Of a stretch of DNA of 64,000 nucleotides, positions 1-8,703 are shown piece by piece. Both the position numbers and the translations under genes were made by a program. The notes under the pieces are model-generated. The model made no database searches. It was not told the origin of the DNA and saw nothing but the letters and a program-made list of their open reading frames with translations. Source of the stretch: Alteromonadaceae bacterium (GTDB taxonomy: Bacteria > Pseudomonadota > Gammaproteobacteria > Enterobacterales > Alteromonadaceae); contig JABXHM010000100.1 in the NCBI GenBank assembly GCA_013373625.1, positions 1 to 64,000 of the forward strand, given 5' to 3'. Every line of letters starts with the position of its first letter. Position 1 is the first letter of the stretch.

Positions 1-45
1 GGCAGATTTACAGTCTGCTCCCGTTGACCGCTTGGGTACCCCTCC
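1..45 (-). tRNA. tRNA-Tyr (GTA), 5' part only
   Basis: Read on the minus strand, the gene begins GGAGGGGTACCC at position 45. It continues through a D-arm (AAGCGG) and an anticodon stem-loop around GACTGTAAATC, whose GTA anticodon specifies tyrosine. The rest lies outside the window. It sits 15 nt downstream of tRNA-Thr and probably shares its transcript. Confidence 0.9.
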
Positions 46-60
46 TGAGACACTGATGAT

Positions 61-136
<76 letters not shown>

Positions 137-156
137 TCCTCATCAAGTGGGTGCGA

Positions 157-185
157 ATTCTAGAGTAATGATTTGCTCTATGCAA
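157..185 (-). promoter_or_regulatory. sigma-70 promoter of the tRNA-Thr/Tyr unit
   Basis: On the minus strand a -35 TTGCAT (180-185) and a -10 TAGAAT (157-162) are separated by 17 nt. A C-rich stretch (TCGCACCC) follows, as in stringently controlled stable-RNA promoters. The start would fall about 15 nt before the tRNA-Thr 5' end. Confidence 0.75.
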
Positions 186-270
186 TAGGCTTTTGCGAAA
201 AATTTTCTTTTTTTTGTTTAACTGGTCAATTAACTACCAACTGCACAATTCGCTCAGATTTCTCTTCGCT

Positions 271-999
271 TCAAGAAGCTTTTTCAGCATAGCGGGCTAG
301 GCCGTCTATCACCAAATTCGCGGCGGTGAGACTATCACCCTCGCAAACACTTGTCAGCAGTTTTTTGTCTCCGCCGGTAAAAAATATGACATTTTCTTTA
401 AATTGATTATTTAATATGCGTTTTGCTGACCAATAAATGCCCTGCAGGCTTGCCAGGCATCCCATCGCCACACATTTTTCGGTATCGTCACCCATATTAA
501 GTTGGGCCGGAATATTCTGATCTTCGAATACGCGAGTGGTATTTTCGAGCAATGCTTTTTTCATTGTATGAAAACCTGGCGCTATCCAACCGCCTAAATG
601 TTGACCATTCGCCACAAAATCTACCGTAATTGCCGTGCCGGCATCGATAACCGCATAAGGTTTACTGGTTAAATTTGCCGCACCCAACATGGCTAACCAG
701 CGATCGACACCCATTTTGTGCGGATTGCTGTAACTATTTTTAATGCCGAATGCGTCTTTTTCAGTTTTTATACTGTGAAATTCTATGTTTTGTTGCTTGC
801 ATAACAGCGACAATGTTTCTTCTACCGCCGGTTTTCCAACATTTGCTATATAAAGGCTGTCTATTGGAGTTTGCTCAATATGGTCAATCAGGCGCGCCAG
901 GTCGTCAACAACCTGAATATTATCTGATGCAGCGGTTAGCGCTCTGTATTTAATGCAGGTATTGCCGATATCAACTAAAAGTGTGCGTCTAATTGGCAC
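271..999 (-). CDS. coaX: Type III pantothenate kinase
   Basis: Catalyses ATP-dependent phosphorylation of pantothenate, the first step of coenzyme A synthesis, in the cytoplasm. The 242-residue protein shows the family's three signatures: the N-terminal phosphate loop DIGNTCIKY (residues 10-18), GVDR (97-100) and DAGTAITVD (119-127), with a late FFTGGD loop. Length is normal for CoaX, which replaces CoaA in many bacteria. The start overlaps the end of birA by 11 nt, so it is the last gene of a murB-birA-coaX operon running toward the tRNA genes. Confidence 0.95.
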   Translation of the reverse strand: MPIRRTLLVDIGNTCIKYRALTAASDNIQVVDDLARLIDHIEQTPIDSLYIANVGKPAVEETLSLLCKQQNIEFHSIKTEKDAFGIKNSYSNPHKMGVDRWLAMLGAANLTSKPYAVIDAGTAITVDFVANGQHLGGWIAPGFHTMKKALLENTTRVFEDQNIPAQLNMGDDTEKCVAMGCLASLQGIYWSAKRILNNQFKENVIFFTGGDKKLLTSVCEGDSLTAANLVIDGLARYAEKAS

Positions 1000-1963
1000 G
1001 TAAACTTACCTCCCCGCCATGAAAGCGTGTAATACCATCGCTGGTTTCCAGCAACAATGCGCCGCTGGCATCTATGCCGCGATTAATGCCTTTTATTCGT
1101 TTCTCACCCGATTTGATCACTACAGTCCGATCCGCAAACCAGTCTAACTGCTTCCATTCTTCAGTGAAGGGCTCAAATCCACGCGCGGTAAATTCAGGTA
1201 ACAGTGTCCATAGCTGATGGATGATATGTGCCGCAATCACATTACGATCAGATTCTGCGCCGGCAACCTGGCTAATATCAATATGCGGCTGGCCCACATC
1301 GTATTCATGTTGTGGCACTCTGACATTGAGGCCAATACCGATGATGCAATCCGCCGGGGCGCCAATCTGACCTTCCACTTCTATTAATACGCCAGCCAGC
1401 TTCTTGCCATACAGATACACATCGTTCGGCCACTTTAAACGTGCTTCATCGACTCCGCACTCTTGTAATGCCCGGCAAATAGCAATGCCTACTAATAAAG
1501 ACAGGCCAGCCATGCTTTGATAACCATCGTTAAACCGCCAGTATAAAGAGAACGTTAAGCTTCCGCCTACCGGAGCCAGCCACTGGCGACCATGTCGGCC
1601 ACGCCCTGCGGTTTGAATTTCGGCCAGTACAGTATCGCCGTTAGCACGGACCCGCTCGACGTTTTTCAGTTCGGTATTGGTCGACTCTATTACTTGTACA
1701 ACCGTAATGTCTGCATTATTAGTGGTAGGGATCTGCGCTCGAATGCTTTCAGCATTTAATAGTGTAATGGCTCTGCTTAATTTATAGCCTTTACCTTTCA
1801 CCTTATATACATCAAGCCCCCAGTCGATCATCTGATTAATATGCCCGGCAATGGCGGTTCTGGATAAATGCAGTGTTCTGGCGAGCGTTTCACCTGAATG
1901 AAACTCGCCGTCAGCCAGAGTGCATAGCAGTTGCTGGCGTACTTCACGCGCTTTCAATTTCAT
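989..1963 (-). CDS. birA: Biotin--[acetyl-CoA-carboxylase] ligase / biotin repressor
   Basis: Activates biotin as biotinyl-AMP and attaches it to the carboxyl carrier protein; the long form also represses biotin genes. The protein has 324 residues. An N-terminal winged helix with the recognition stretch LSRTAIAGHINQM (about residues 33-45) precedes the catalytic domain with GRGRHGRQW (120-128) and KWPNDVY. Retention of the helix-turn-helix indicates the bifunctional BirA type. The ATG overlaps the murB stop by 4 nt, suggesting translational coupling. Confidence 0.96.
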   Translation of the reverse strand: MKLKAREVRQQLLCTLADGEFHSGETLARTLHLSRTAIAGHINQMIDWGLDVYKVKGKGYKLSRAITLLNAESIRAQIPTTNNADITVVQVIESTNTELKNVERVRANGDTVLAEIQTAGRGRHGRQWLAPVGGSLTFSLYWRFNDGYQSMAGLSLLVGIAICRALQECGVDEARLKWPNDVYLYGKKLAGVLIEVEGQIGAPADCIIGIGLNVRVPQHEYDVGQPHIDISQVAGAESDRNVIAAHIIHQLWTLLPEFTARGFEPFTEEWKQLDWFADRTVVIKSGEKRIKGINRGIDASGALLLETSDGITRFHGGEVSLRAN

Positions 1964-2964
1964 AATGCAATACGTCCTTGCTTACCAATTAAACGCACTT
2001 CCGGTGCAAGTGTAATTCCAAACTGATGTTTGACCGTGGCAATGATATGTTGTGCCAAAGCAACTACAGACTCCCCCGTGGCTTCATGTTGATTAACCAG
2101 TACCAGTGGTTGTCGTTGATAGCTGCATACGCCTCCCATACACAAGCCCTTGAGCCCTGCGTTATCGATAAGCCAGGCGGCAGGCACTTTTACAGACTCA
2201 TCATTTACCCTGAATCCCGGTATATCCGGATAAGTTGCTTTTAGCTTATTATAGTCACCGGTAGCTATGGTTGGATTTTTAAAGAAGCTGCCAGCATTTC
2301 CCAATTGCTTAGGGTCTGGCAATTTTCGCTGTCGGATGGCGATAACCTGATGATAAATTTCGGTCGCGTCAGGATTGGGCATTGCAGCAAGCTCAGCATA
2401 ACTGGCAATAGGCTCGACATTGTCGGGTAGCCAAAAGTGCACCCTTACGACCACCCAGTTACGCGCTTTGTCTCGCTTAAAGATACTGTCCCGGTAAGCA
2501 AATTCACATTCGTCTTTACCTAACCGAAAGTTTTCACCGTTACTCACATCGACAACCTCGACTGCGAGGATCCGCTCACCAACTTCCAAGCCGTATGCGC
2601 CAATATTCTGGATTGGCGCGGCACCCACCGAACCGGGAATAAGCGCCAGATTTTCCAGCCCGCCCCACCCTTGCTCAACCGTGTATTGCACCAGTGCATG
2701 CCAGTTTTCGCCGGCCCCAGCGGTAAGGTGAACACCTGTTTGCCCGTTAACAGTGCCTGCACTCGCGGTTACACCGGTAATTTTATTAACCAGAACCTGG
2801 CCCTCGAAGTCTTCGACGAATATGGTATTACTGCCCTCGCCCATGACATAGCAAGGTGATTGTTGTGGATACAGTTCGAGCAATTGCGCAACTGATGTAA
2901 ATTCGTGAAGCGCTAGGCATTGGCTGGCAATACCAAAAGTGTGACGTTGTGATAAATCAGGCAT
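1960..2964 (-). CDS. murB: UDP-N-acetylenolpyruvoylglucosamine reductase
   Basis: NADPH- and FAD-dependent reduction of UDP-GlcNAc-enolpyruvate to UDP-MurNAc in peptidoglycan precursor synthesis. FAD-binding motifs GEGSN (42-46) and LIPGSVGAAPIQNIGAYG (108-125) are intact. The proton-donor serine lies in GNAGSFFKNP (S226). At 334 residues with a tyrosine-loop-containing middle it fits the type I (E. coli-like) enzyme. First gene of murB-birA-coaX. Confidence 0.96.
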   Translation of the reverse strand: MPDLSQRHTFGIASQCLALHEFTSVAQLLELYPQQSPCYVMGEGSNTIFVEDFEGQVLVNKITGVTASAGTVNGQTGVHLTAGAGENWHALVQYTVEQGWGGLENLALIPGSVGAAPIQNIGAYGLEVGERILAVEVVDVSNGENFRLGKDECEFAYRDSIFKRDKARNWVVVRVHFWLPDNVEPIASYAELAAMPNPDATEIYHQVIAIRQRKLPDPKQLGNAGSFFKNPTIATGDYNKLKATYPDIPGFRVNDESVKVPAAWLIDNAGLKGLCMGGVCSYQRQPLVLVNQHEATGESVVALAQHIIATVKHQFGITLAPEVRLIGKQGRIAL

Positions 2965-3406
2965 GGCAACAGAGGTTGATCATAGAAGTTAGTTAGTATG
3001 CCTTAAAAGTGTGATGGCTGGCTACGGCATAGCATTAATTTGGGCGGTCCTTTACCCGTTATCTAATGGTAAATTCCAAAAGCTAATAAATAGGCAAGAC
3101 ACGTCGAAACTGCCTAAAGACGAGCGGTAAGTTCGTCTCAACGACGCCGCCCGCAGAGCTTTGTACATTATGGTAGCGTGGAATAGATAATGTTTTTTAC
3201 ATTATAAAAACAACTTTGAAATGGTTTTGCAACAGTTTGTAAAGCTGTCATACCATGCCTGATTACAAATCACCCAGAGCCAATGCTACAGGCTATTCCC
3301 CTTTATTAATGCAGGTATAATACGGCCTTAATTGTTCGTCGCCTAATAACAACACTACAGATGAACCTAGCCTTTTCATTGAACGACAGAATTCCAGCTA
3401 ATTACT
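2965..3406. other. Intergenic region, murB / yitT-like
   Basis: About 440 nt between divergent genes. I see no convincing ORF or RNA gene. A short hairpin (AGACGA ... TCGTCT, 3118-3138) has no T-run. The only clear signal is a consensus TATAAT at 3316-3321 facing the downstream plus-strand gene. No clear murB promoter could be assigned by eye. Confidence 0.5.
3293..3321 (+). promoter_or_regulatory. Putative promoter of the YitT-family gene
   Basis: Perfect -10 TATAAT at 3316-3321, 86 nt before the ATG at 3407. The -35 region (CTATTC at 17-nt spacing) is poor, so assignment rests on the -10 box alone. Confidence 0.4.
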
Positions 3407-4063
3407 ATGAATAATACATCACACAGTGTTTACGAAGATGTCTTTGCTTTGCTGTGCGCAGGCTTATTTGTTGCGTTTGGTATCTTCCTGTTTCAATCTC
3501 AGGAATTAATGGTAGGTGGCGCTGCGGGACTTGCTTTGCTTACGACGTATATAACACCGCTGGAATTTGGCTTATTGTTTTTTATTATAAACATGCCTTT
3601 TTATTATCTGGCCTGGCGTCACATCAGCAAGCGTTTTATGCTTAATACATTCATTTCGGTCACCACGGTGTCGCTGTTTTCCGAGTGGGTGCCACACTTT
3701 GTTGATATCTCGCGTATCGACCCTATCTTCGCCGCTGTATTTGGCGGCATCCTCATTGGCGTCGGTATGCTCATTATGTTTCGGCATAGCTCCAGCCTTG
3801 GTGGCCTGGGAATACTGGCTTATTATCTGCAAAATCGATTTGATATACGTGCGGGTACGTTTCAGTTAACCGTCGATACCTGTATTTTGAGTTTATCCTT
3901 TCTATATATAGAGGCTCATCTGGTGTTAATTTCTATTCTGGCGGCCTTTTGTCTGAATATGGTCATTTCATTAAACCACCGCCCGGAACGCTATACCTTG
4001 CCATCGGTAAAAAAGCCCGTCGCAGGTGATGACGTTGATCATCTGCACCCACAGAATGGTTAA
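3407..4063 (+). CDS. YitT/DUF161 family membrane protein
   Basis: 218 residues with five to six hydrophobic segments and the glycine-rich stretches typical of the YitT integral membrane domain (GGAAGLALL near residue 37, GGILIGVGMLIMFRHSSSLGG near 115-135). The C-terminal DUF2179 domain found in Bacillus homologues is absent, giving the short proteobacterial form. Substrate and role are not established for the family. Its end faces the kinase gene 10 nt away, with no terminator visible between them. Confidence 0.85.
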   Translation: MNNTSHSVYEDVFALLCAGLFVAFGIFLFQSQELMVGGAAGLALLTTYITPLEFGLLFFIINMPFYYLAWRHISKRFMLNTFISVTTVSLFSEWVPHFVDISRIDPIFAAVFGGILIGVGMLIMFRHSSSLGGLGILAYYLQNRFDIRAGTFQLTVDTCILSLSFLYIEAHLVLISILAAFCLNMVISLNHRPERYTLPSVKKPVAGDDVDHLHPQNG

Positions 4064-4073
4064 GAGTTGCTAC

Positions 4074-4973
4074 TCAGACTAAACAGGGCTGAGATTGTCT
4101 GGAAAAGTACACCGCGCCCCATTCCGGGCTATATTGGGCAGGCCTGATCCTCGCCTTTATTTCAGGATCAAGATAGGGTTGCCATAATGCGGCAAGACCG
4201 CCATTAAATACCAGGGGCATCGCTGTATCTGCGAGTGCCCGCTTTACTAAAGCGTTGAGGTAATCAGCCCCCTGTTGGATAAGTTGTTGTGCGCCATCAT
4301 CTGCCTGGCTGGCCAGATGAAAAACCTGCGGAGCAAAGCGGGCAAACTCTCCCGGCGCAGCGCCATTTAACATATCAACCAACTGCGCAGATGTACTGCA
4401 CCCGTAAAAGTCTTTAACCGCGCGCCACAATCCTTCTCCCGAGCCCAGCCCATCGGCGTGCAAAAGCGCCAGCCGGGCAGCTTGCTGCCCTAACCATGCA
4501 CCGCTGGCCTGATCGCCAAGTTGAAAACCAAAACCACCAAACTGCGATACCTGACCATTTACCAACGAAGCAGCACATGACCCTGTACCTGTGATAAGCA
4601 CTGCACCATTGTTGCCACCATGCGCACCTAGCAGAGCAGTATGTAAATCTGACGTGAAGGTAAAATCGGCGAACGGGTGCTGCCAGCGTTTAAGCAATGC
4701 AACGGAAGAGCCAAGATAGGCTCCTGCCAATCCAGCGCTTACCGATAGTTGCCCCTTGACGATATCAAAGGATAAGCCACTGTTGACGACGGCCTGTTCG
4801 ACGGCACAGAGTATTTCCGTCAATGCCTGTTCTCCGTGTCTGGCGATATTCGCCGGACCACTTAAGCCCTGACCGAGAGGCTGACAATGCACATCAAATA
4901 GTACCGCATGACTCTTTGTGCCTCCGCCGTCAATACCCACCCAATAGCGTTGGTTGTCCTTTCGTTTATTCAT
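4074..4973 (-). CDS. BadF/BadG-type N-acetylhexosamine kinase (candidate MurNAc kinase)
   Basis: ASKHA-fold sugar kinase of the eukaryotic GlcNAc kinase/BadF family, 299 residues. Phosphate-1 loop GIDGGGTKS (13-21), phosphate-2 loop ITGTGS (127-132) and GDQASGAWLG (153-162) are present, with NGGLA near the adenosine site. Known relatives phosphorylate GlcNAc or, in Clostridium MurK, both MurNAc and GlcNAc. Here it ends the operon alr-ZIP-kinase and is divergent from a unit containing murQ. There is no PTS in the locus, so I infer that it supplies MurNAc-6-phosphate to MurQ and possibly GlcNAc-6-phosphate. Substrate preference cannot be read from the sequence. Confidence 0.85.
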   Translation of the reverse strand: MNKRKDNQRYWVGIDGGGTKSHAVLFDVHCQPLGQGLSGPANIARHGEQALTEILCAVEQAVVNSGLSFDIVKGQLSVSAGLAGAYLGSSVALLKRWQHPFADFTFTSDLHTALLGAHGGNNGAVLITGTGSCAASLVNGQVSQFGGFGFQLGDQASGAWLGQQAARLALLHADGLGSGEGLWRAVKDFYGCSTSAQLVDMLNGAAPGEFARFAPQVFHLASQADDGAQQLIQQGADYLNALVKRALADTAMPLVFNGGLAALWQPYLDPEIKARIRPAQYSPEWGAVYFSRQSQPCLV

Positions 4974-4976
4974 AGC

Positions 4977-5759
4977 CTATCCTAGTACCACATCCAGCAT
5001 CATCATCAACACAAAGCCTATAAGCAAACAAAACGTGGCAATATTTTGATTGCCGTTCTGGTGCGTTTCAGGAATGATTTCGTCAGAAATAATAAATAAC
5101 ATCGCGCCTGCGGAAAACGCCAAAGCCCATGGCATAAACGCCTCTGCGGTTGATATTGCCAGCGCCCCAATCAAACCACCAAGGGGCTCTACCAACCCGC
5201 TGCCAATGCCAATTAACGCCGCCCGCCACTGGGAAAAACCCACCGAGAGCAATGCAACGGAAACTGCCAGCCCTTCCGGGATATTTTGGATGCCTATACC
5301 AATAGCCAGCGTCACCCCATTGGCCACTTCCCCCCCGGCAAAGCCCACTCCAACCGCTAACCCTTCCGGAAAATTGTGTAGCGTTATCGCCAACACAAAC
5401 AACCATATTCTGGCCATTTGGGTTTTGGTCGCTCCCTCTCGACCCGTCACGAAATGTTCGTGCGGCACCGACTGATGAATAAAAAATAGTAAAAAAGCGC
5501 CGGTTAATAATCCGGTCGAAGCAACCAGTGCACCGGCGACGTCACCGCCGTAATGTCCACTACCGTACTCAATAGCGGGAAGCAACAACGAAAAAAACGT
5601 GGCGGCAAGCATAATGCCGGCTGCCAGGCTTAATAACCCATCTTCAAGTCGGCGTGATAAACGCCTGATCATCAATACGCCCAGGCTGCCAGCGGCGGTT
5701 CCTAAGCTGGCGCAGCCACTTGCCAAAAAACCGGCCCAGACTATTTGCGACGTATCCAT
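4977..5759 (-). CDS. ZIP-family metal transporter (GufA-like)
   Basis: 260-residue inner-membrane protein with about eight transmembrane segments. It carries the ZIP metal-site motif HNFPEGLAVG in TM4 and QNIPEGLAVS in TM5; the Q in place of H in the second motif is typical of the GufA branch. ZIP proteins import zinc and other divalent cations. It lies 31 nt after alr and 3 nt before the kinase, so it is co-transcribed with salvage genes. A plausible link is zinc supply for the locus's Zn-dependent amidase and M14 peptidase, but this is inference. Confidence 0.88.
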   Translation of the reverse strand: MDTSQIVWAGFLASGCASLGTAAGSLGVLMIRRLSRRLEDGLLSLAAGIMLAATFFSLLLPAIEYGSGHYGGDVAGALVASTGLLTGAFLLFFIHQSVPHEHFVTGREGATKTQMARIWLFVLAITLHNFPEGLAVGVGFAGGEVANGVTLAIGIGIQNIPEGLAVSVALLSVGFSQWRAALIGIGSGLVEPLGGLIGALAISTAEAFMPWALAFSAGAMLFIISDEIIPETHQNGNQNIATFCLLIGFVLMMMLDVVLG

Positions 5760-5790
5760 ATGGGGTTCTCGTAATTATCGGATTAAGCTG

Positions 5791-6858
5791 TTACGTAATC
5801 CTTGGTACTCGCGGGGAGACACGACTGATCAATTCATAGCTAATGGTACCTGCCCAACTGGCCACTTCGTCCACCGGCAAATTAGCGCCCCACAGTTCAA
5901 CATCGTCATGCAACGCGACATTATTAACGCCTGTTACATCGACGGTAATCATATCCATTGATACCCGGCCGGCCAGTGTTGCACGTTGTCCCCGAATGAA
6001 CACTGGCGTGCCGCTCGGACAGTGTCGGGGATACCCGTCTGCATAACCAATTCCGACGGTAGCAATTGTACTGTCACGCGTGGCGACCCAGTCGCGACCG
6101 TAGCCAACTGTTTCGCCCTTGGCAACATTGTGCAGGGCGATAACCTGCGCTTTGAGTTGCATCGCAGGCAGCAGACCAAGTTCTTCGGCACTGACTTTAT
6201 TGAGCGGACTGGCACCGTATAAGCCAATACCTAATCGACACCATCCCCCCTGACTTGAAGGCTGCGTAAGGGCCGCTGCAGAATTAGCCATACACATAGG
6301 CAACCCTAAGGTTTTGGCCAGGGCGATAAACTGGCAACGCTGGCGCTCATTAAATTTATCGTCTGGTTCATCTGCACAGGCAAAGTGTGACGCTAAGACA
6401 CACTGCGGGTTGTTCAGCCATGGATAGTCATTCAACAGTGTGGCGATTTGCGTCGCGGCAAACCCTAATCGATGCATGCCGGTATCCACTTTTAACCAAA
6501 CCTGCGGACGCTCATGTGCTGCCAGCGTATTCAGCCATTTTAGCTGAGCGTGGTTGTGAACCATTAAAATGAAGTTATGTTGGCCCGCCACAACACAATC
6601 TTCAGCGTCGTGTGGTCCCTCCAGAATAAGCAGCGGCTGTGATAGACCAGCGTAACGCAGCGCAATGGCTTCCTCACAAATGGCTACTGCAAAGCAATCG
6701 CATACAGCGTCAAGCGCCCGGGCAACCAGTACGGCACCATGCCCGTATGCATCGGCTTTAATTACCGCAATCGCTCCGGCGCCATTGGCGGGTTTTAGCT
6801 TGCGGTAGTTTGCGCGCAAAGCGTCAGTGTCGATAATAGCGCGGGTTGATCTGCTCAA
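5791..6858 (-). CDS. alr: Alanine racemase
   Basis: PLP enzyme interconverting L- and D-alanine. The PLP lysine lies in AVIKADAYGHG (K34), followed by the barrel motifs GYGRDW and GIGYADGYPR and the C-terminal-domain signature GRVSMDMITVD. At 355 residues the length is normal. It leads an operon with a ZIP transporter and a sugar kinase, not the dnaB neighbourhood where a biosynthetic alr is often found. Its likely job here is to recycle D-Ala released from murein peptides, but it may also be the only racemase of the cell. Confidence 0.93.
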   Translation of the reverse strand: MSRSTRAIIDTDALRANYRKLKPANGAGAIAVIKADAYGHGAVLVARALDAVCDCFAVAICEEAIALRYAGLSQPLLILEGPHDAEDCVVAGQHNFILMVHNHAQLKWLNTLAAHERPQVWLKVDTGMHRLGFAATQIATLLNDYPWLNNPQCVLASHFACADEPDDKFNERQRCQFIALAKTLGLPMCMANSAAALTQPSSQGGWCRLGIGLYGASPLNKVSAEELGLLPAMQLKAQVIALHNVAKGETVGYGRDWVATRDSTIATVGIGYADGYPRHCPSGTPVFIRGQRATLAGRVSMDMITVDVTGVNNVALHDDVELWGANLPVDEVASWAGTISYELISRVSPRVPRIT

Positions 6859-6939
6859 GCGAACGACTCTTCAGGTTTAAAGTTAAATGCCACGGAACAG
6901 TTACCATACACGCTCAATGAAAATTAATAAATTCTTAAT

Positions 6940-6969
6940 TTGAAATTCACGTAGAATAATATATTCTAC
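6940..6969 (+). promoter_or_regulatory. Symporter-murQ promoter with overlapping palindromic operator
   Basis: A -35 TTGAAA (6940-6945) and -10 TATTCT (6962-6967), 16 nt apart, face the symporter. A perfect 19-bp palindrome GTAGAATAATATATTCTAC (6951-6969) covers the spacer and -10, as expected for a repressor site. The same intergenic region must drive the divergent alr operon. The core GAAT-N5-ATTC recurs upstream of rpiR. Binding by the locus's RpiR protein is inferred. Confidence 0.65.
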
Positions 6970-7067
6970 TGGTACACCATCCTCGTCGAAACCGTCCCGA
7001 TGTATGGTTAATGTTCTGCATGAAAGAGCATCATAACCCAGCTTTCACAGAGTGAGAAAGACAATAC

Positions 7068-8648
7068 ATGCTAGCCCAATACACACTGATTGACGTATTA
7101 CTCTTTGCTTTTTACGGCTTACTACTGCTCGTGTCGGGATGGTATTTTAATCGCAGAGCCAGTAATACCAGCGACTACTTTCTTGGCGGACAGTCAATGC
7201 CAGTCTGGATGGTGGCAATGTCTGTACTGGCTACCTCACAATCTGCAGCAACGTTTTTAGGTGGCCCTGATCAGGGTTACCGTGGCAACTTGTCTTATCT
7301 GGCAACCAATCTAGGGGCGTTTATTGCTGCCTTTTTTGTTGCACGCTTTCTTATTCCACGTTTCTACAGCCTTAAAGTTTATACCGTTTATGAACTGCTT
7401 GAATCACGCTTTGGTGCCAGAGCTAAACGTCAGGCAGGTTTAATGTACTTGTTTGGCCGAGTGTTTGCCAGCGGGGCACGGTTATATATGGCGGCCTTAG
7501 CCGTCGCCATGATCCTCTACGGCAACATCGCCCCATCCAGTGTGATAACAGCAACCATTATTATAAGTGTGGTAGGGCTCATATACAGTATTTATGGCGG
7601 TATAAGAACGGTTATATACAGTGATGTTATGCAGGCCTTCACTTATATCGGCGCGGCGGTAGCCGTCATCGTTGCACTGCTACTTGCTATTCCGGCAGAT
7701 ATTCCAAGTATGCTGGATGCTTTGCAAAACCCAGGCGATGGTGGGTTATCTAAGCTCACTTTGTTTGACACACGCGTAGATTTTAGTCCGACGGGGGTAT
7801 TCACGCTGGCGTCGGTATTTACCGGTTTCGTCCTTCTCAATATTGCCGCTTTTGGGCTTGATCAGGACATGACGCAACGGGTTCTCACGTGTAAAAGTGC
7901 CAAGGAAGGCGCACGTGCAATGTTATGGTCAGTGGTGATGGTGATTCCGGTGATGTTGCTATTTATTACCATCGGGTTATTACTGTATATTTACTATCAG
8001 CAGCCATCACTCATGGCGGCCAGAGCAGGTGCGCCAACCCCGGAGTTTGCCGGTGAAGCCGTCACTATATTCATGTATTACGTACTGACCGACTTACCCG
8101 CCGGATTAAAAGGCCTGGTAACCATAGGAATACTGGCCGCCGCGTTATCCACGCTGAATTCTGGTCTGAATTCTATGTCGAGTGTATTGATTCAGGACTT
8201 GTATCGCCCCTGGAAGTTAAAGCGAAATCAGCACGTGGATGAACAACACTTTGTGAATGCCGGACGCAGCGCCATGGCGGCAGTAGCACTGGCATTAGCC
8301 TCAATGGCCTGTTTATGCTATTACTGGCAACAGTACTCCGACACCCCCCTACTGCAGTTCGCACTGGGAGTAATGGTGTTTTCGTATAGTGGTCTACTTG
8401 GGGTTTACTTTGTTACACTCTTTACTCAGCGAGGCAGTCCTGCGTCTGTCACCGCTGCGTTGTTGTGTGGTTTTATTATCCCCTTACTGTTACAACCCTA
8501 TGTAATGGGAATCTATTTACCTGAAACCTGGCAGTTTAGCCTGGGTTTTACCTGGCAACTCGTGATTGGAACACTGGTTGCGTCGCTGGTGTGTGCATCG
8601 GGCCAACAAGCCCATCACAACCCTGTATTAGAGGCGAAAGCAAAATGA
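7068..8648 (+). CDS. Sodium:solute symporter (SSS family), candidate MurNAc importer
   Basis: 526-residue inner-membrane protein with about 13-14 hydrophobic segments. The SSS pattern is clear: YFLGGQSMPVW near residue 42, then a helix SVLATSQSAATFLGGP around the sodium site, and a TM8-like helix with AAALSTLNSGLNS. SSS members carry sugars, sialic acid, amino acids or vitamins. It heads the unit symporter-murQ-namZ, so a MurNAc or MurNAc-containing saccharide is the most economical substrate, taking the place of the MurP PTS permease. That assignment comes from context only. Confidence 0.85.
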   Translation: MLAQYTLIDVLLFAFYGLLLLVSGWYFNRRASNTSDYFLGGQSMPVWMVAMSVLATSQSAATFLGGPDQGYRGNLSYLATNLGAFIAAFFVARFLIPRFYSLKVYTVYELLESRFGARAKRQAGLMYLFGRVFASGARLYMAALAVAMILYGNIAPSSVITATIIISVVGLIYSIYGGIRTVIYSDVMQAFTYIGAAVAVIVALLLAIPADIPSMLDALQNPGDGGLSKLTLFDTRVDFSPTGVFTLASVFTGFVLLNIAAFGLDQDMTQRVLTCKSAKEGARAMLWSVVMVIPVMLLFITIGLLLYIYYQQPSLMAARAGAPTPEFAGEAVTIFMYYVLTDLPAGLKGLVTIGILAAALSTLNSGLNSMSSVLIQDLYRPWKLKRNQHVDEQHFVNAGRSAMAAVALALASMACLCYYWQQYSDTPLLQFALGVMVFSYSGLLGVYFVTLFTQRGSPASVTAALLCGFIIPLLLQPYVMGIYLPETWQFSLGFTWQLVIGTLVASLVCASGQQAHHNPVLEAKAK

Positions 8649-8701
8649 AAGGAATGAAGCACTTAAAGTGGGTTTTGTCTAACCCTAGGGTTGGCATGTA
8701 A
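8645..8701 (+). CDS. Possible 18-codon linking ORF between symporter and murQ
   Basis: An ATG overlaps the symporter stop (ATGA) and opens an 18-codon frame ending TAA at 8699-8701, 2 nt before the murQ ATG. The murQ start itself has no convincing Shine-Dalgarno sequence, so this frame could couple murQ translation to the symporter. It also contains the 12-bp palindrome AACCCTAGGGTT (8681-8692). It may equally be chance. Confidence 0.2.
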   Translation: MKGMKHLKWVLSNPRVGM

Positions 8702-8703
8702 TT

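Noticed and set aside
3118..3138. Hairpin AGACGA/TCGTCT as a terminator
   Set aside because: Only six pairs, large loop and no T-run.
2965..3406. Possible 5S rRNA or other stable RNA upstream of murB, as in E. coli
   Set aside because: No sequence resembling 5S rRNA or the end of an rRNA operon is present on either strand.
5050..5475. 141-residue plus-strand frame antisense to the ZIP gene
   Set aside because: Composition mirrors the membrane protein on the other strand, no ribosome site, and the ZIP gene is well supported.
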